Assembly (NCBI GenBank): GCA_014281115.1
Contig: JACONQ010000005.1
Span: forward strand, 1,116,001 to 1,180,000
DNA length: 64,000 bases
Origin: Laburnicola sp. R22_1
Taxonomy: Eukaryota; Ascomycota; Dothideomycetes; Pleosporales; Didymosphaeriaceae
Direction: 5' to 3'
Shown here piece after piece: positions 1 through 10,764 of this stretch; position 1 is the stretch's first letter, and every line of letters starts with the position of its first letter. The translations under genes and the position numbers were made by a program. The notes under the pieces are model-generated. The model made no database searches and was not told the origin of the DNA. It was given only the letters and a program-made list of their open reading frames with translations.

Positions 1-621
1 CACGCACGCAGTTCGCAACCCATTTTTGCCACATCATAAACGTGCAGCACTATCGTCACCTCCAGTTTGTTTCGTGCGCGTGCAATTGTGCATCTGCCCC
101 GTGGCGCCCACAGCCAATGACGTATGCCGCTGACTTCCGCAGCCGTTTCCAATATTCGGCTACAGCCCGTCGGGCCACGCTTTCACTGTGGGCGGTCGTG
201 TACTTCCATTCGTCGACATCCTCGTGCAGCACGCCGTCCCGAGGTCTGTTGCCGTGGTGTTTTGTGCCGCAACTGCCCTGGAGCCACTTTTATTACCCGC
301 ATGCAAGATCCTATCCGCTCGGACCAGGGTCTGATTAGGGTACCGTCTTTCCTGTGCTGGACGATCCTCTTTCCGAGTCACTACAGAGACGAATATCGAT
401 AACATGCGAGTCTGCATAGTGTAGACACCTAGGAGCGGCGATGAAGTGGTATAGCTTTATTAAAATTCCCGGCTGGACCTAATTAATCTTCCAGCTCGTG
501 TCACACGGCGCTAGTCATTGCGCAGCATGACGCTCCGTCTGACCTCGCTGTCCATGCTCGTACTTTGCAGCGGTCCCCGCTACTGGATCATGCAATGCTC
601 CATAGCCGTCAAAGTCTGAGC
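1..621. other. Intergenic, no gene recognised
   Basis: Several short open frames overlap on both strands, but none starts convincingly with ATG or resembles a known family. The right end is presumably the 3' flank of the leftward gene that ends at 622. An upstream neighbour may lie outside the window. Confidence 0.5.
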
Positions 622-2456
622 TCACCAACTACCGCGACCACGACCGCGACCATGCCCACGGTTCGCGTTGAACCCACCTCTGCCGCGCCCTCCACCACGA
701 CCTCTGTTCCCGCCTCTGTGTCCACCACGTCCCCTATCATTACGTACAGAGTCCGCTCTAGGGCCCTTTTGCATCAATTGCCCTCGTTCTTCGTCCGACG
801 CATGGAAAGGGTTCGGTATTTGGAGTAGGCTGCAAAACGCTTGAGTGTGTGGATTGGAGTACTCTTGCGGGCCTTCTTGTACATGAATACCTTTGGTTGG
901 ATCATATACAGGCGCTGTGCGAGCGAAGTCCTCAGGAATAGTCAACTTCCTAGCTTTGACAATGTTTTCGTCTACCCATGCCATCTCTTTCTCGATTAAT
1001 GGCCGGTAATAGGCTTCTCCCATATCCTGGGGTACTCGAGCTTCTGGGCAACCCAAGCGTAGATCAGCTGCGAACGTACGCGTAATTGCGAGCCACTCTG
1101 GGTCATATTCTAGCTTAAGGGGTCGCTCGTAGTCAGCCGAGGATAGAGGAGCGACTTCCACGAGCTGGAGAAAGTGTCTATTGGGCAAGCACTTGTCTAA
1201 TGCGAGGAATTTCGTAGTCTTGTTCGTTATCTCTGGAGGAAATAGGAGCATGTGTGGGGCAGAGTAAGAGGGTTTGGCTGCACGCGTGAACGATTCGGGC
1301 AAGCCATGTCGAACGTCGTCTGAGGCGAGGTTATCTCGTCCTCTCTTCAGTGCTGATGTTTTGGGCGCAACCTCTTCCTCCAGGTCGAGATCGATCTCAG
1401 CGGGATCCTTGGGAGCTGGGTTGGGCGCAGCCTCTTCATCTAGGTCAAGATCAATCTCAGCGTCATTCTTGGGAACTGGGATGGTAGCTGTATCGTCCAT
1501 GTCCAAATCGATCTCGTTCTCGTTGGATGTCCTCTCGCTGCCAGAAACAGGGATCGCGGGCGTATCATCGATGTCCAAGCTATCATCGCCTTGGTTGGTT
1601 GTCATTGGGGCTGTGACATAGTCCGGGACGGTTGTCTGGGGCTGCAGGACATCTTCATGCTCCCACACAGCTGTATATTTGGTATGAAGATGAGCGCTAA
1701 ACCAGTGCCTAGGTCGTAACCGTTTCAAGACTTCGGTCGCCGCCACACTTCCAAGCTGACCACTCTTTGCGTCTTGTTCGAAATATGGTTTGAAGCGGAA
1801 AAGCTGCTTGTAATCGCCTTTCCACTCCATACCCTGAGGCCAGTCGTGACTCAGTCCGATATCCACTTGACTGCGCAGCTGAAGAAGCTTGCGCGTATCT
1901 AGTTCTCTAACGTGGTATATGCTCTTGACATCATCATTGTTGTATGGCAGACGTTCGTAGTGCGTCTTCCTGTAGTTGTATCCTTTCCAGATTCCGGAAA
2001 GACCAGCAATACGAAGTGGACCAATCCGGACAACATTCGCAGCTCCCATGTAGTAGATGTTAGGAGCAGCCCAACCTCCGTAATACAGCTCCCACATGTA
2101 ATTGCTGGCTTCGTGATTACCTCCGATGAATATCGTAAGGTAAGGAGCGGTCCGTGTGCCGGAGTAGTATTCATGAAAGTCATGCATGGCATAATACTTC
2201 GAGGGCATAGAGACAGCTTTGAGATCGTACGCGTTTCGAACAGCCTACATGGATAGTCAGTAATCATGTTGAGCGGAAGGAAGAGCCTATACAAGACCTG
2301 AAAGTCACCTCCAATGATCAACAGATCAACGCCCGGCCATCCCTTGAGCTCGCATGATTTCTTGACGGAGGCATAGATTTCATGCAACGTCCCGTGACCA
2401 CAGCCTTCGACGGCTATTCGCAGGCCGCTCCCTGTGGACTGTGTCAGTGATGCCAT
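622..2456 (-). CDS. DBR1: RNA lariat debranching enzyme DBR1
   Basis: Hydrolyses the 2'-5' branch of excised intron lariats in the nucleus, opening them for turnover. Two exons, 2298-2456 and 622-2244, around a 53-nt intron (starts GTCTTG, ends ATGTAG); 593 aa. The metallophosphoesterase metal ligands are visible in family order: EGCGHG (C19, H21), GGDFQ (D51), GGNHE (N96, H97), SHDWP (H186) and SAHLH (H238, H240). The DBR1 C-terminal domain follows a low-complexity acidic linker with repeated EIDLD blocks. The protein ends in an Arg-Gly-rich tail of about 35 residues, typical of RNA-binding RGG segments. The start ATG at 2456 lies just before the conserved domain. It is divergent from the RNase P/MRP-type gene, with about 300 bp between the starts. 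Identification is firm; the weak 5' splice site is inferred from the protein. Confidence 0.95.
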
Positions 2457-2753
2457 CCACTCGGTTGATCGCTATATTGTGAGTGAGGTTATATGAGAAG
2501 CTCCTAGAGAGCAGGTGTCGAGGAGGCGGTTGATCTGTTTTCATTTGGTGGCCAAGGCAACTACGGCTCATGCACACGTGGTAGATAGTACAAAAGGTGA
2601 AGGAGCCAGGGTTCTGTTTAAGGAAAAGCTAGCGTCGGCAGTCGGCGTTTTTAGTCCGAGCACGTGATTGCATCAACCCCAGTCGACCGTCTCAAGAATC
2701 CATCTCGGTTTTCGAGCAGACACCAGAGCTCATCAATACCAACCACGCATGCC

Positions 2754-3341
2754 ATGGACCCATCCGAAGCTCGATTAAAGTTTCTGAGGCAGGCAGCGTA
2801 TCAACTCACAGCCTCCGCCCCAGCTATTTCGGCAAATCTCGCGTCAACCTACAACAATCTGGTCACTGACATAGATGATGACCTGCAGCGGGCTAAGAAG
2901 GAATGGGACATGCTGCCGCGGGAAGTTTGTGGTGCTTGCGGCAACATAATGCTTCCAGGATGGTCAAGCTCCACCGTCCATCAATCGCGTCCGGCATCGA
3001 CGAAAAAGAAATGCGTGGAAACGCCAGAACGGTCCAAGAAACTGCTTGTGCACACATGCCTGAGGTGCGACCGGAAATCAGTGCAGTCTTTGCAATTGTC
3101 GAGGCCACCGAAACACGTCAACCCGAAGCCTGAGCGGACAATGGCCCGGTTCAAGGATATGGTAGATCTGAGGAACCAAGTCCAAGAAAACCAAGCAAAG
3201 GTCTTGAAGTCAGCGAATGCAACAAGCAAGCAAAGAAAGAAAACACGCAAAGGCGGGCTGCAGGCAATGCTCGATAAGAACAAAACCCAAAGCTCAGGAC
3301 AAGGTGGGCTTGGACTCGATTTGATGGACTTTATGCAATAA
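2754..3341 (+). CDS. RNase P/RNase MRP subunit, Rpr2/Rpp21/Snm1 family
   Basis: A small protein component of RNase P (tRNA 5' maturation) or RNase MRP (pre-rRNA cleavage). Single exon, 195 aa from the ATG at 2754, which sits in a near-ideal context (GCCATGG). The open frame extends upstream to 2664 but that part looks like leader. The N-terminal helix (EARLKFLRQAAYQL) is typical of the family. A zinc ribbon follows, built from CGAC near residue 62 and CLRC near residue 102. The lysine-rich C-terminus contains KGGLQAML and ends DLMDFMQ, as in Snm1-like fungal proteins. Sequence alone does not decide between the RNase P and MRP paralogues, so no symbol is given. Confidence 0.8.
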   Translation: MDPSEARLKFLRQAAYQLTASAPAISANLASTYNNLVTDIDDDLQRAKKEWDMLPREVCGACGNIMLPGWSSSTVHQSRPASTKKKCVETPERSKKLLVHTCLRCDRKSVQSLQLSRPPKHVNPKPERTMARFKDMVDLRNQVQENQAKVLKSANATSKQRKKTRKGGLQAMLDKNKTQSSGQGGLGLDLMDFMQ

Positions 3342-3629
3342 GGTCTTGGATATAGTCTTCGCCCGAACTCACGAAGCCGGGTGCGACCTGTTGCTGGAGA
3401 GTGGCAAGGTTTTCAGAATTGGGACGCCGTAGGGCTGACAGGGATCAGCCGCTGCGAACTGCAGGGAAAGCACCGGATCGAGCTAGAAAGGACCCCGCCA
3501 AATTCGCGGGGCTCAAAATCTTTCGCGTTTCGTCACTGCCCAACAGCCACAATCCGATACCGCAACCACAACTCCGGTCGGTCACATACACTTTACCTTT
3601 CATCTTATTGCAGTATACAATTTCTGAAG

Positions 3630-5201
3630 ATGGCGGCGCAACAGGTCCTTACAAAGGACTTGTTCGAGGATATGGGTCGCAAGGTGGCGGAGGCGAGTGC
3701 GCAAGGAAGCGACGTGGATGGTACCACGGTCGTTGATGAAATCAAAGAGACGCTGTGTATGAACTGTCACTCAGAGGATGTAAGTCGAACATCTTTACAT
3801 TCATACTAGACATAGCTGATTGTTAGGCATCCACGCGACTGCTCCTGACCAAGATACCCTTCTTTCGCGAGATCGTTATAATGTCATCCCAATGTCCAGA
3901 CTGCGGCTGGAAGAATGCCGAGGTGCAGCCCGCGGGCGAAATTCAGCAACGTGGCGTCAAGATGACTCTGAGAATTGACAACACCGAGGATCTGAGCCGA
4001 CAAATAGTGAAGAGCGATACGGCAGTATTTCGGGTGGATGACATCGACCTTGAAATCCCACAGGGCCGGGGACAACTCACAAATGTCGAAGGTGTACTGT
4101 CTATGGTTGCGCAAGATCTAGAACAGAAGCAGGATGAAAGGAAGGAGAAGGTGCCGGAGATGTACGAAAAGATACAAGGCGTGATACAGACTCTGAAGGA
4201 AATGGCCGCTGGCAAGAAGACGCCCTTCAAAATCACAGTGGACGACCCCGCCGGCAACTCATCGATCGAGCCTTCGACACACGACACATCCGCGAAGTAT
4301 TTCCGACACGAGTACCCTCGAAGTCCCGAGCAGAACGCAGCGCTAGGTCTAGGCGACACTTCAGGTGATGCGCCGCCTTCAGAGATGCGCCCCGAGTATC
4401 ACGCAAATCAGATGTACCCACAGATGCCGGATGGACCTATGGTGAACAACGTAGATGAAGAGGACATTGTGGAGAACCAGGTCTATTCGTTCCCCGCAAG
4501 TTGCCCGGGATGCACAAAGCCCTGCACAACGAATATGAAGATGGTTAACATCCCACATTTCAAACAAGTCGTGCTGATGAGCACAGTTTGTGAGCAGTGC
4601 GGATGTAGGTGATCCTTTGCTATTTTATTTAGCATCTACTGACAGTACGACAGACCGAAGCAACGAGGTCAAGACTGGAGGCGAAGTACCAGAAAAGGGA
4701 CGGCGCATCACCGTGTCTATCGAGAACAAAGAAGATCTGTCGCGAGACATCCTCAAGGCCGAATCATGCGCCATGTCATGTCCAGAGTTAAACCTGAGCG
4801 TCGAACCTGGAACATTGGGTGGCAGGTTCACGACCATTGAAGGTCTCCTCACTCAAGTCCGCGACGACCTTCGCTCTCAAATTTTTGATATGGACGGTGG
4901 TGGAGACTCGATGCAGACGGCTACCAAGGGAAAATGGGACAGCTTCTTCAGCCAGTTATCGTCAGCCATCAACGGTGAGGTGAAATTCAGCGTCATCCTT
5001 TCGGATCCGCTGGCCAGTAGCTACGTACAGAGCTTTGCTGCGCCAGAACCCGACGCGCAGATGAAGGTCGAGGAGTACGAGCGGACAGAGGAAGAGGAGC
5101 AGGACCTCGGCCTCCGTGACATGAAGACAGAAGACTACGCAGACGAGCAGCCGGTGTCGAACGGCGCAAGGACCAATGGCGGAACAACTAACGGTACGTG
5201 A
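3630..5201 (+). CDS. ZPR1: Zinc-finger protein ZPR1
   Basis: ZPR1 is a conserved chaperone-like protein that binds eEF1A and shuttles between cytoplasm and nucleus. Three exons: 3630-3779, 3827-4604 and 4654-5201; 491 aa. The introns are 47 and 49 nt, and the second is fixed by restoring CGYRSNEVK across the junction. The duplicated family architecture is plain: a first C4 finger (CMNC...CPDCGW) with its beta-sandwich, then a second finger (CPGC...CEQCGY) with a second sandwich. Both have the characteristic DLSR motif. The C-terminus is acidic. A GTACGT sequence overlaps the last codons and a TTTGCAG lies about 40 nt downstream, so an alternative last intron is possible; it would change only a few residues. 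It converges with the cyclophilin gene, with 116 bp between stops. Confidence 0.95.
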
Positions 5202-5317
5202 CGGGCGCCGGGTTCCAATTTCCTTCGTTTGCAGTGTAGATAGCAGAGGCTTCGCCGGCCGTAATTGAGCATTCCAAGACATGTCCTTAGCTTAGCGCCC
5301 TGTTTTCATATCATCTC

Positions 5318-5863
5318 TCATGCAGCCAGAGGATTCGCATGCATGGTGACGTTCTTGATTTCCACCCGCTCTCGAGGCCGGCCCTTTTTGTCCACGTCCA
5401 AGCCTTCCATGTCATGCAGGACCTCGGTGCCCTCAAGCACTTTCCCGAAGACGGTGTTTTTGCCATCCAGATGCGGCGCGGGCGCAAATGTGATGAAGAA
5501 CTGGCTGCCATTCGAGTTGGGGCCCTTGTTGGCCATGCTCACGATGCCCTTCGCATTGTGTCGCAGGGCGGGGCGGATCTCGTCCTCGAACAGGTGGTCG
5601 GCGGTGTCGTAGATGGACGTCGAGGCCTTTGACTTGGGGTCCGAGGCCGGACTGCCGGTCTGCACCATGAAGTTGGGGATCAGGCGGTGGAAGGGGCTGC
5701 CATTGTAGAAGCCCGAGGCGCAGAGGGCGAGGAAGTTCTCGGCCGTCTTGGGCACGGATTCGCAGAAGACCTCGAGCTTGATATCGCCGCGCGTGGTGTG
5801 CAGCTGGGACGGGGTCAGCATGGCGGGGGCGAGAGAGGCGGGGATGCGCACGGTGACAGACAT
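5318..5863 (-). CDS. cyp10: Peptidyl-prolyl cis-trans isomerase, PPIL3/Cyp10 type
   Basis: Cyclophilin catalysing proline isomerisation; the PPIL3 family is spliceosome-associated. Two exons, 5852-5863 (only MSVT) and 5318-5803; 165 aa, against about 161 in the family. Cyclophilin core residues are present: FHRLI with the catalytic Arg, FMVQTG, NGSQFFIT, HLDGKNTVFGKV, and the C-terminal HANPLA typical of PPIL3. The 48-nt intron 5804-5851 (GTGCGC...CTGAC...CCCAG) is a multiple of three with no stop. An unspliced mRNA would therefore encode 16 extra residues between MSVT and LHTTRGDIKLEVF. Splicing restores the exact family N-terminus. Further upstream the frame is also open, but the first family-like Met is at 5863. 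Confidence 0.93.
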   Translation of the reverse strand: MSVTVRIPASLAPAMLTPSQLHTTRGDIKLEVFCESVPKTAENFLALCASGFYNGSPFHRLIPNFMVQTGSPASDPKSKASTSIYDTADHLFEDEIRPALRHNAKGIVSMANKGPNSNGSQFFITFAPAPHLDGKNTVFGKVLEGTEVLHDMEGLDVDKKGRPRERVEIKNVTMHANPLAA

Positions 5864-6565
5864 GGTCGTCTGGGTGGTGGTGGTGGTGGTGGGCGTGGTG
5901 GGTGCGGTGGGCGTGGTGGCCGCAGTCGACCGCTCAGCTCCGCCGGCGCCCAAGAGCGAACCTTGGAAGCAAGTCGGCCAGCAACGCGTCACAGTCACAG
6001 GGCTGCTGCTTGCTCCCATCTCGGCTCTGCGCCGCCCGCCGTGTGCTGCCATTGTCGCTGCCAGCACCCCCCAGACCCGGCTGTCGCACGGTGCCATCGT
6101 CCTCCGCCGCCCGCCCCGTCCCCATGCCTTAACGGACCCGGCCTATCACAAAGCCCAGCTCCGCCGTCCCGCTGCCTGCTCAACGTCGACGACGCTCCCA
6201 GACGGCGCCCTCACCACGCACGCAAGACCGCCCATCCGTCGCTGCGCCCGCCACAGCCACCAGCTGCTCCTCCCGGCTCGCCGCCTGCCGCGCGCCCCGT
6301 CCGTCGAAGCATTCCTCGGTGCGCCTCGACCCCACCGTCCCGCAACCGGCACCGCCAGTCTGCCACCAAGCACGTCCCACGTCCCACGTCCCACGTCCCA
6401 CGTCCCACGTCCCACGTCCCACGTCCCTCGCCCGCGCTCCACGCTGGAGCTTCTCGCCCGCTGCTGCATCACCGCTTCGAAGCGACAGAGGACGCCGGAC
6501 CTCGCCCATGCGGTGCTCGCCGCCGTCCCAGGCCTGCGCCGAAGCTCCCGTCACCGTGAGAAGCC
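5864..6565. promoter_or_regulatory. Divergent promoter region, cyclophilin / arrestin-like gene
   Basis: About 700 bp separate the two divergent start codons. The sequence is C-rich on the + strand and stop-poor, so long open frames cross it, but none looks like protein. It contains the 7-bp tandem repeat at 6371-6426. Its promoter role is inferred from position only. Confidence 0.5.
6371..6426. repeat. Tandem repeat, CACGTCC x 8
   Basis: Eight perfect head-to-tail copies of the 7-mer CACGTCC, 140-195 bp upstream of the arrestin-like ATG and about 510 bp from the cyclophilin ATG. Each copy has an ACGT core, the half-site recognised by many bZIP and bHLH factors, so it could be a clustered binding site or simply an unstable minisatellite. 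Confidence 0.95.
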
Positions 6566-7920
6566 ATGTCGGCCTTTGTGCGCGTCTCCGGACCGCCAAA
6601 CAGTAATTTCCTCGTCGGCTACCCAGGCATATCCGCGACATTGGTACGTCTGCTGCCTTTCGTCTCGTCTGCGCGACTGTGCACGCCCCGAGACCAAGCT
6701 CCTTCAGCTCTGGCAAGCTGGAGCTCTGCTGACCCTCACGCAGCCGCGAATAGAAGGCAACGTCGAGATACGCCCGCTGCTCGGCGTCTCGGCGCCCGTC
6801 AACGTGTCGCTCGTCACCATCGCCCTCCACCGGCGCGAGACCATCCATCCCTCCGCCGAGTCCATCACAAAGAAGCATCTGGCTGCCCCGCGCAAGGAGA
6901 TCACCGACATTGTGGGCAAGGAGATGCTGCTGTTCCGGTGTGCAGGTGGAAAGAACCACGATAGCGTGCTGTCCATGGATCTTCCCTTCGTAATATTCAT
7001 ACCATACGGCCGTGGAGGCGAAGAGGTAGCGAGGAGGGTACCGCCTGCGAGTCTGCAATTGCCAAGCCGGACAGCTGAGACGTTCTACGAGTTGGTCGTC
7101 ACGGTACAGCAAGGGCAGACAGAGCAAAAGAAATATCCGTTTCCGGTGCCTATACAACGATACGACACTCTGTCCACATTTGGCATGTATAACCGTCCCG
7201 AAAACGCCGAAAGAGTCACGGACCACCTTGTTACATTGGGCATAAGTCTGCCCAGGTGGAGCTACGGTCCATTGGATCCCGTGTCAGTCTACATCAAGCT
7301 CAGCCCCAACCCGGATTGGTTGAAAAAGGCGCAGAAGGTAACTATTCAAAAGATCACCGTAGGGATAGACGAGGAGATTATCTTCAACCACGAGGGTGAC
7401 GAGCCTACAAGAAAGGTAAAGACGTTGGCGAAGACGACCCAGGCCGTCGGTGTTAAGATGCCGGAGGCTGGTTACTTTACGAATTTGGGCTTAGTATTTC
7501 CCGCCAAAGACCTACGAGACTCAGAGGGCATAATACCCCGCGGCAAGAAGGAATTTCCAATGTACGCCGTAAACGGCTTCACGACGACAGGCACTCTGTA
7601 CAAGATTGAATATTATCTCACAGTCAAGGTAACCGCGAGGAGCCTGGCTAGTTTGCGGCACCGCTGACTTGTCACAGGCACAGTTGTCGTCGGCACGGGA
7701 TATATTGCTCCGCCAGCCTATTGTTGTCTGTCCGTTCGATCATGCCGGCTGTAAGGAAGAGATGGAAGCTATTGAGCAAGCAGCCAGAGACGCTGCGCAT
7801 GTCTCGCCCGACAATCCTATGCTACCCGCAGCCACCATTATTCGCCCAAATGACCCGAACGGACTCTCCGCCATAGGAATGGCGATAGTAGGTGGTGTCA
7901 GGAAGCCCTTGATTGAGTGA
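6566..7920 (+). CDS. Arrestin-like (beta-sandwich) protein
   Basis: Three exons, 6566-6643, 6744-7628 and 7678-7920; 401 aa. The introns are 100 and 49 nt (GTACGT...CGCAG and GTAACC...CACAG), both phase 0. The start ATG at 6566 begins MSAFVRVSGPPN; the open frame of the main exon runs far upstream but that part is promoter-like DNA. The order of beta-strand-like segments (EGNVEIRP, VSLVTIALHRRE), an LPF strand, a Pro-rich edge (LQLPSRTAETFYELVV) and a second sheet ending TGTLYKIEYYLTV resembles fungal alpha-arrestin-like N-domains. The C-terminal ~80 residues look unstructured or helical (EEMEAIEQAARDAA). No PY motif is seen, so a role as a Rsp5 ubiquitin-ligase adaptor is not supported. The family call is by pattern only. 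Confidence 0.6.
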
Positions 7921-8649
7921 AGACTGCGAGATGGGTGGTAGCTTCTTTTTGAACGAAACATAGTACTCGCTGCAACATGTCGCCAGGTGCGGATGGTTTC
8001 CAGGCAGGTTGCGAAAAGCTCAAGGATGCGTCATGGCTATATCGGCATGAGCACAAGCGCCGGATGGGTCTCGAACGATATCCACGAAGCATTGCAGGAC
8101 CCTATCTTGAGCTAACTTTTAGCGATTTTCTGGACGGAGGGGCATTTTGTTGATGTGGTGTTATGGTGTTAGAGCTGGGTCTGGAAAAGACGGAATACCA
8201 CAGCGCAGGAGCTCCGGTGTCGGGTGCTACTTTCAGGCGCATATTCATACTTGTACAGCCGGCGGATGGCGGTAGCATAGCCGGCTTCCCGATGAAGCTC
8301 GTGCACCTGCATTTATTGGAGTCTTGCTGGGCTGGATGAGGCATGTCATATGGTACGCTTAGTTGGGCTCCTAATATTGGTGGAATGGGGCGGGCTCTGC
8401 AATGTTCGGAAGGAGTGAGGGGGTTTTGTCGGGAGGCTGGTTTGTGGGTTGAGTTGAGTTCTGTGCATATCGTGGCCCAGTCCCGGCAAGGACAGGCTTA
8501 TTCTTAGGGGCCGTTTATTCAAGAAGTGCAGATGCTACTAAATATCATGTTTGTCTGCATGCAGCATGACCATACTATACGCGAACTGGGATATTTTAGT
8601 CTAACCCGTGATGCGTCCCGCATCACGCAATAATCCCACCACCTCGAAA
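7921..8649. other. Intergenic, no gene recognised
   Basis: Likely 3' flank of the arrestin-like gene and 5' flank of the HET-type gene. Short open frames on the minus strand have no recognisable features. Confidence 0.5.
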
Positions 8650-10764
8650 ATGGGGAAACGTAAAGCGAAGCACATCGTCTCAGGGAATACAGAACACGGG
8701 AAGCACGCGTGGAAGACCGCGCCGTGGGGACCAAAAACTTATGAGTACCGCACGTTGGAACATGGCTACCTTCGGGTACTTCAATTACATCCTTCGCAGA
8801 ATAGCGCAGACCGGCTTTCCTTCGATCTGATCCATATACCATCTGAGCATGGCGAGCAAACTCGGCGCCTAGCCAGAAACGAAAATTACATCGCCATATC
8901 CTATACCTGGGGTGGTCAGAAGCCACGGAATGACGCGAGATGCGATGGGCTGCCGATGAAGATCACAGACAATTGCCGCGACATCCTTACTGCTCTGCGC
9001 CAGAGTGAAGTGGTTGTCAACGTCTGGATTGACCAAGTCTGTATCAATCAATACTCTACCACGGACAAAGCAGACAATGTGCGTCGGATGGCGGATATAT
9101 ACAAAAGGGCCACGGCTGTGTTCATCTGGACTGGAGCTTGGAGGAAGGAGATGGAAAAGCATTTATCGTCATACTTACATAGCAGCGGTTGTGGTTGGGG
9201 TACACCCCTGCTCGATGGTTTCTTAGTAAATTTGTTCGGTGAAGGAGAACGTATCGAGGCGGACACGCACCAGTTCGTGCACAGCAGTACGTTGGAACCA
9301 CCTTCCAGTGGTATGTCCCGCCTTGCAAATAGCATCTAACTGACGTTGCCTAACAGGCACGCTCGACAAAGAATTCGTAGAGCATCCCTGGTTTCAGCGG
9401 CTCTGGACTTTGCAAGAAACAATCATGACACCACCCACTAGAGGTTTATTTCATCGTCGGACGGTTACTCTTACCGTTCTCTAAGCTTGCTGTGTCAACG
9501 CGGCATTTATCACCTACTCTTTACAGTATTCTCGGTCCACTCTTGGAAGCTCAAAAATTGTTTGACAGCGCAGTCGCATTTGTAGAACCAGATTTTGACA
9601 TGTCTATGTCTAACGACTGTAAGCGCATTTTCTCAACCATCTATGACGATGCCAGATTGCGCGATTGCTCCTTATCGAAAGATAGAGTGTATGCTGTACA
9701 ATCAGTCTTACACGCTGCCTATTCTAGCCGCTCCATATGCAAGAGAGCCATACGGGCTGAACAGATGGTCAAACCAAACTACAACAAGTCACTCCGGGAT
9801 ATTCTGATTGGGAATGCTGCATACATCATTGGGAACGAGAAAGAGCTCGAGTATCTCAGCCTCGCAATATTGTCATCAGAGGAACAAAAGACGTCCAAAG
9901 AGTCCTGTCGATTGCCATCCTGGGTGCCAGATTTACAACGCCTATTCACGCTACAACGGTATCGGGGAGATGGACAAACGTGGCCTTTCCATAGTGTACG
10001 CTTTTGCCTCAATTTCGATGGAATTATACACGATAACAGAAAAATCGAGATCCAGAAGACTATGACGAACACTTCGAAATCACCTTTAGTTCTTAAGGGA
10101 AGGCTTGAAGGACGCATTCACTCTGTATCTGCGGAGTTCCCAGCAGCCGATACTCAGACATGGGAAGCAAGACCCGAGGAATTCTTGAAATGGGGACTGC
10201 ACATCAGCTCACTCCTGATGGACTGGTGCGATAAGTGCAATGGGGATCGCGTCCTCGTCGATGACCTAGGTGCAGCGATACGTTACAGTAAGCGCAACTC
10301 GAGAGTCTACCCAAAGCGACGGCATTGGTCATATCTACAGTACCCTCATACAGCTCATGTATTTTGACCGCGCGGGATTTGAAGAATTGGTACGAAACCA
10401 GGGGGTTCCCCAACCAGACCATCTCTCGTTCTTTGAAGACATGGTTGTGTTCGAAAAGTCGTGTTTGATCCGAACGATGGACGGATCCCACGGCATAGCC
10501 TTTGGTGCAGTAAATGCAGGAGATTACTTGGTGGCTATCGAGGGCGTAGACCACGGGGTTTTGAACTACCGAACGTGGGAAGACGGACAGGCACAGTTTG
10601 TGAAAAGTGGAGGGACGCTCACGCGGCTTGTTTTGAGGTTGGTCAAGGAGAAAGGGTTGACTGCCGACCCGGCGCAACAATGGCGATTGGTTGGCAAGGC
10701 GATTGTGCCTTGGTTTGTTGTCAGGCCGTCAGAGGGGAGATGGCAAAGATTTCTGGTGGTGTAA
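8650..10764 (+). pseudogene. HET-domain (heterokaryon incompatibility-type) gene with frameshifts
   Basis: HET-domain proteins trigger cell death after non-self recognition in filamentous fungi. The N-terminal part shows the three domain blocks: YIAISYTWGG, VWIDQVCINQ and HPWFQRLWTLQE. The start could be ATG 8650 (good context) or 8611. A normal 46-nt intron lies at 9311-9356. After LWTLQETIM the frame must change near 9440: the family-like continuation (YFIVGR then LPFS) is read in another frame, implying one extra base or two missing. That frame runs to about 10287. The C-terminal part (LIRTMDGSHGIAFG ... QWRLVGKAIVPWFVVRP), typical of HET proteins, is in a third frame to the stop at 10764. 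The only good intron between them (10288-10340, GTAAGC...CTACAG) has the wrong length to join them. Two independent breaks suggest a pseudogene; sequencing errors are the alternative. Confidence 0.75.

Noticed and set aside
5748..6565. Long + strand ORF in frame with the arrestin-like main exon
   Set aside because: It overlaps the cyclophilin coding region and promoter DNA including the CACGTCC repeat; the ATG at 6566 with a spliced intron gives a better start.
10288..10340. GTAAGC...CTACAG intron joining the last two HET blocks
   Set aside because: The signals are good but its 53-nt length leaves the reading frame wrong by one base; kept only as part of the pseudogene argument.
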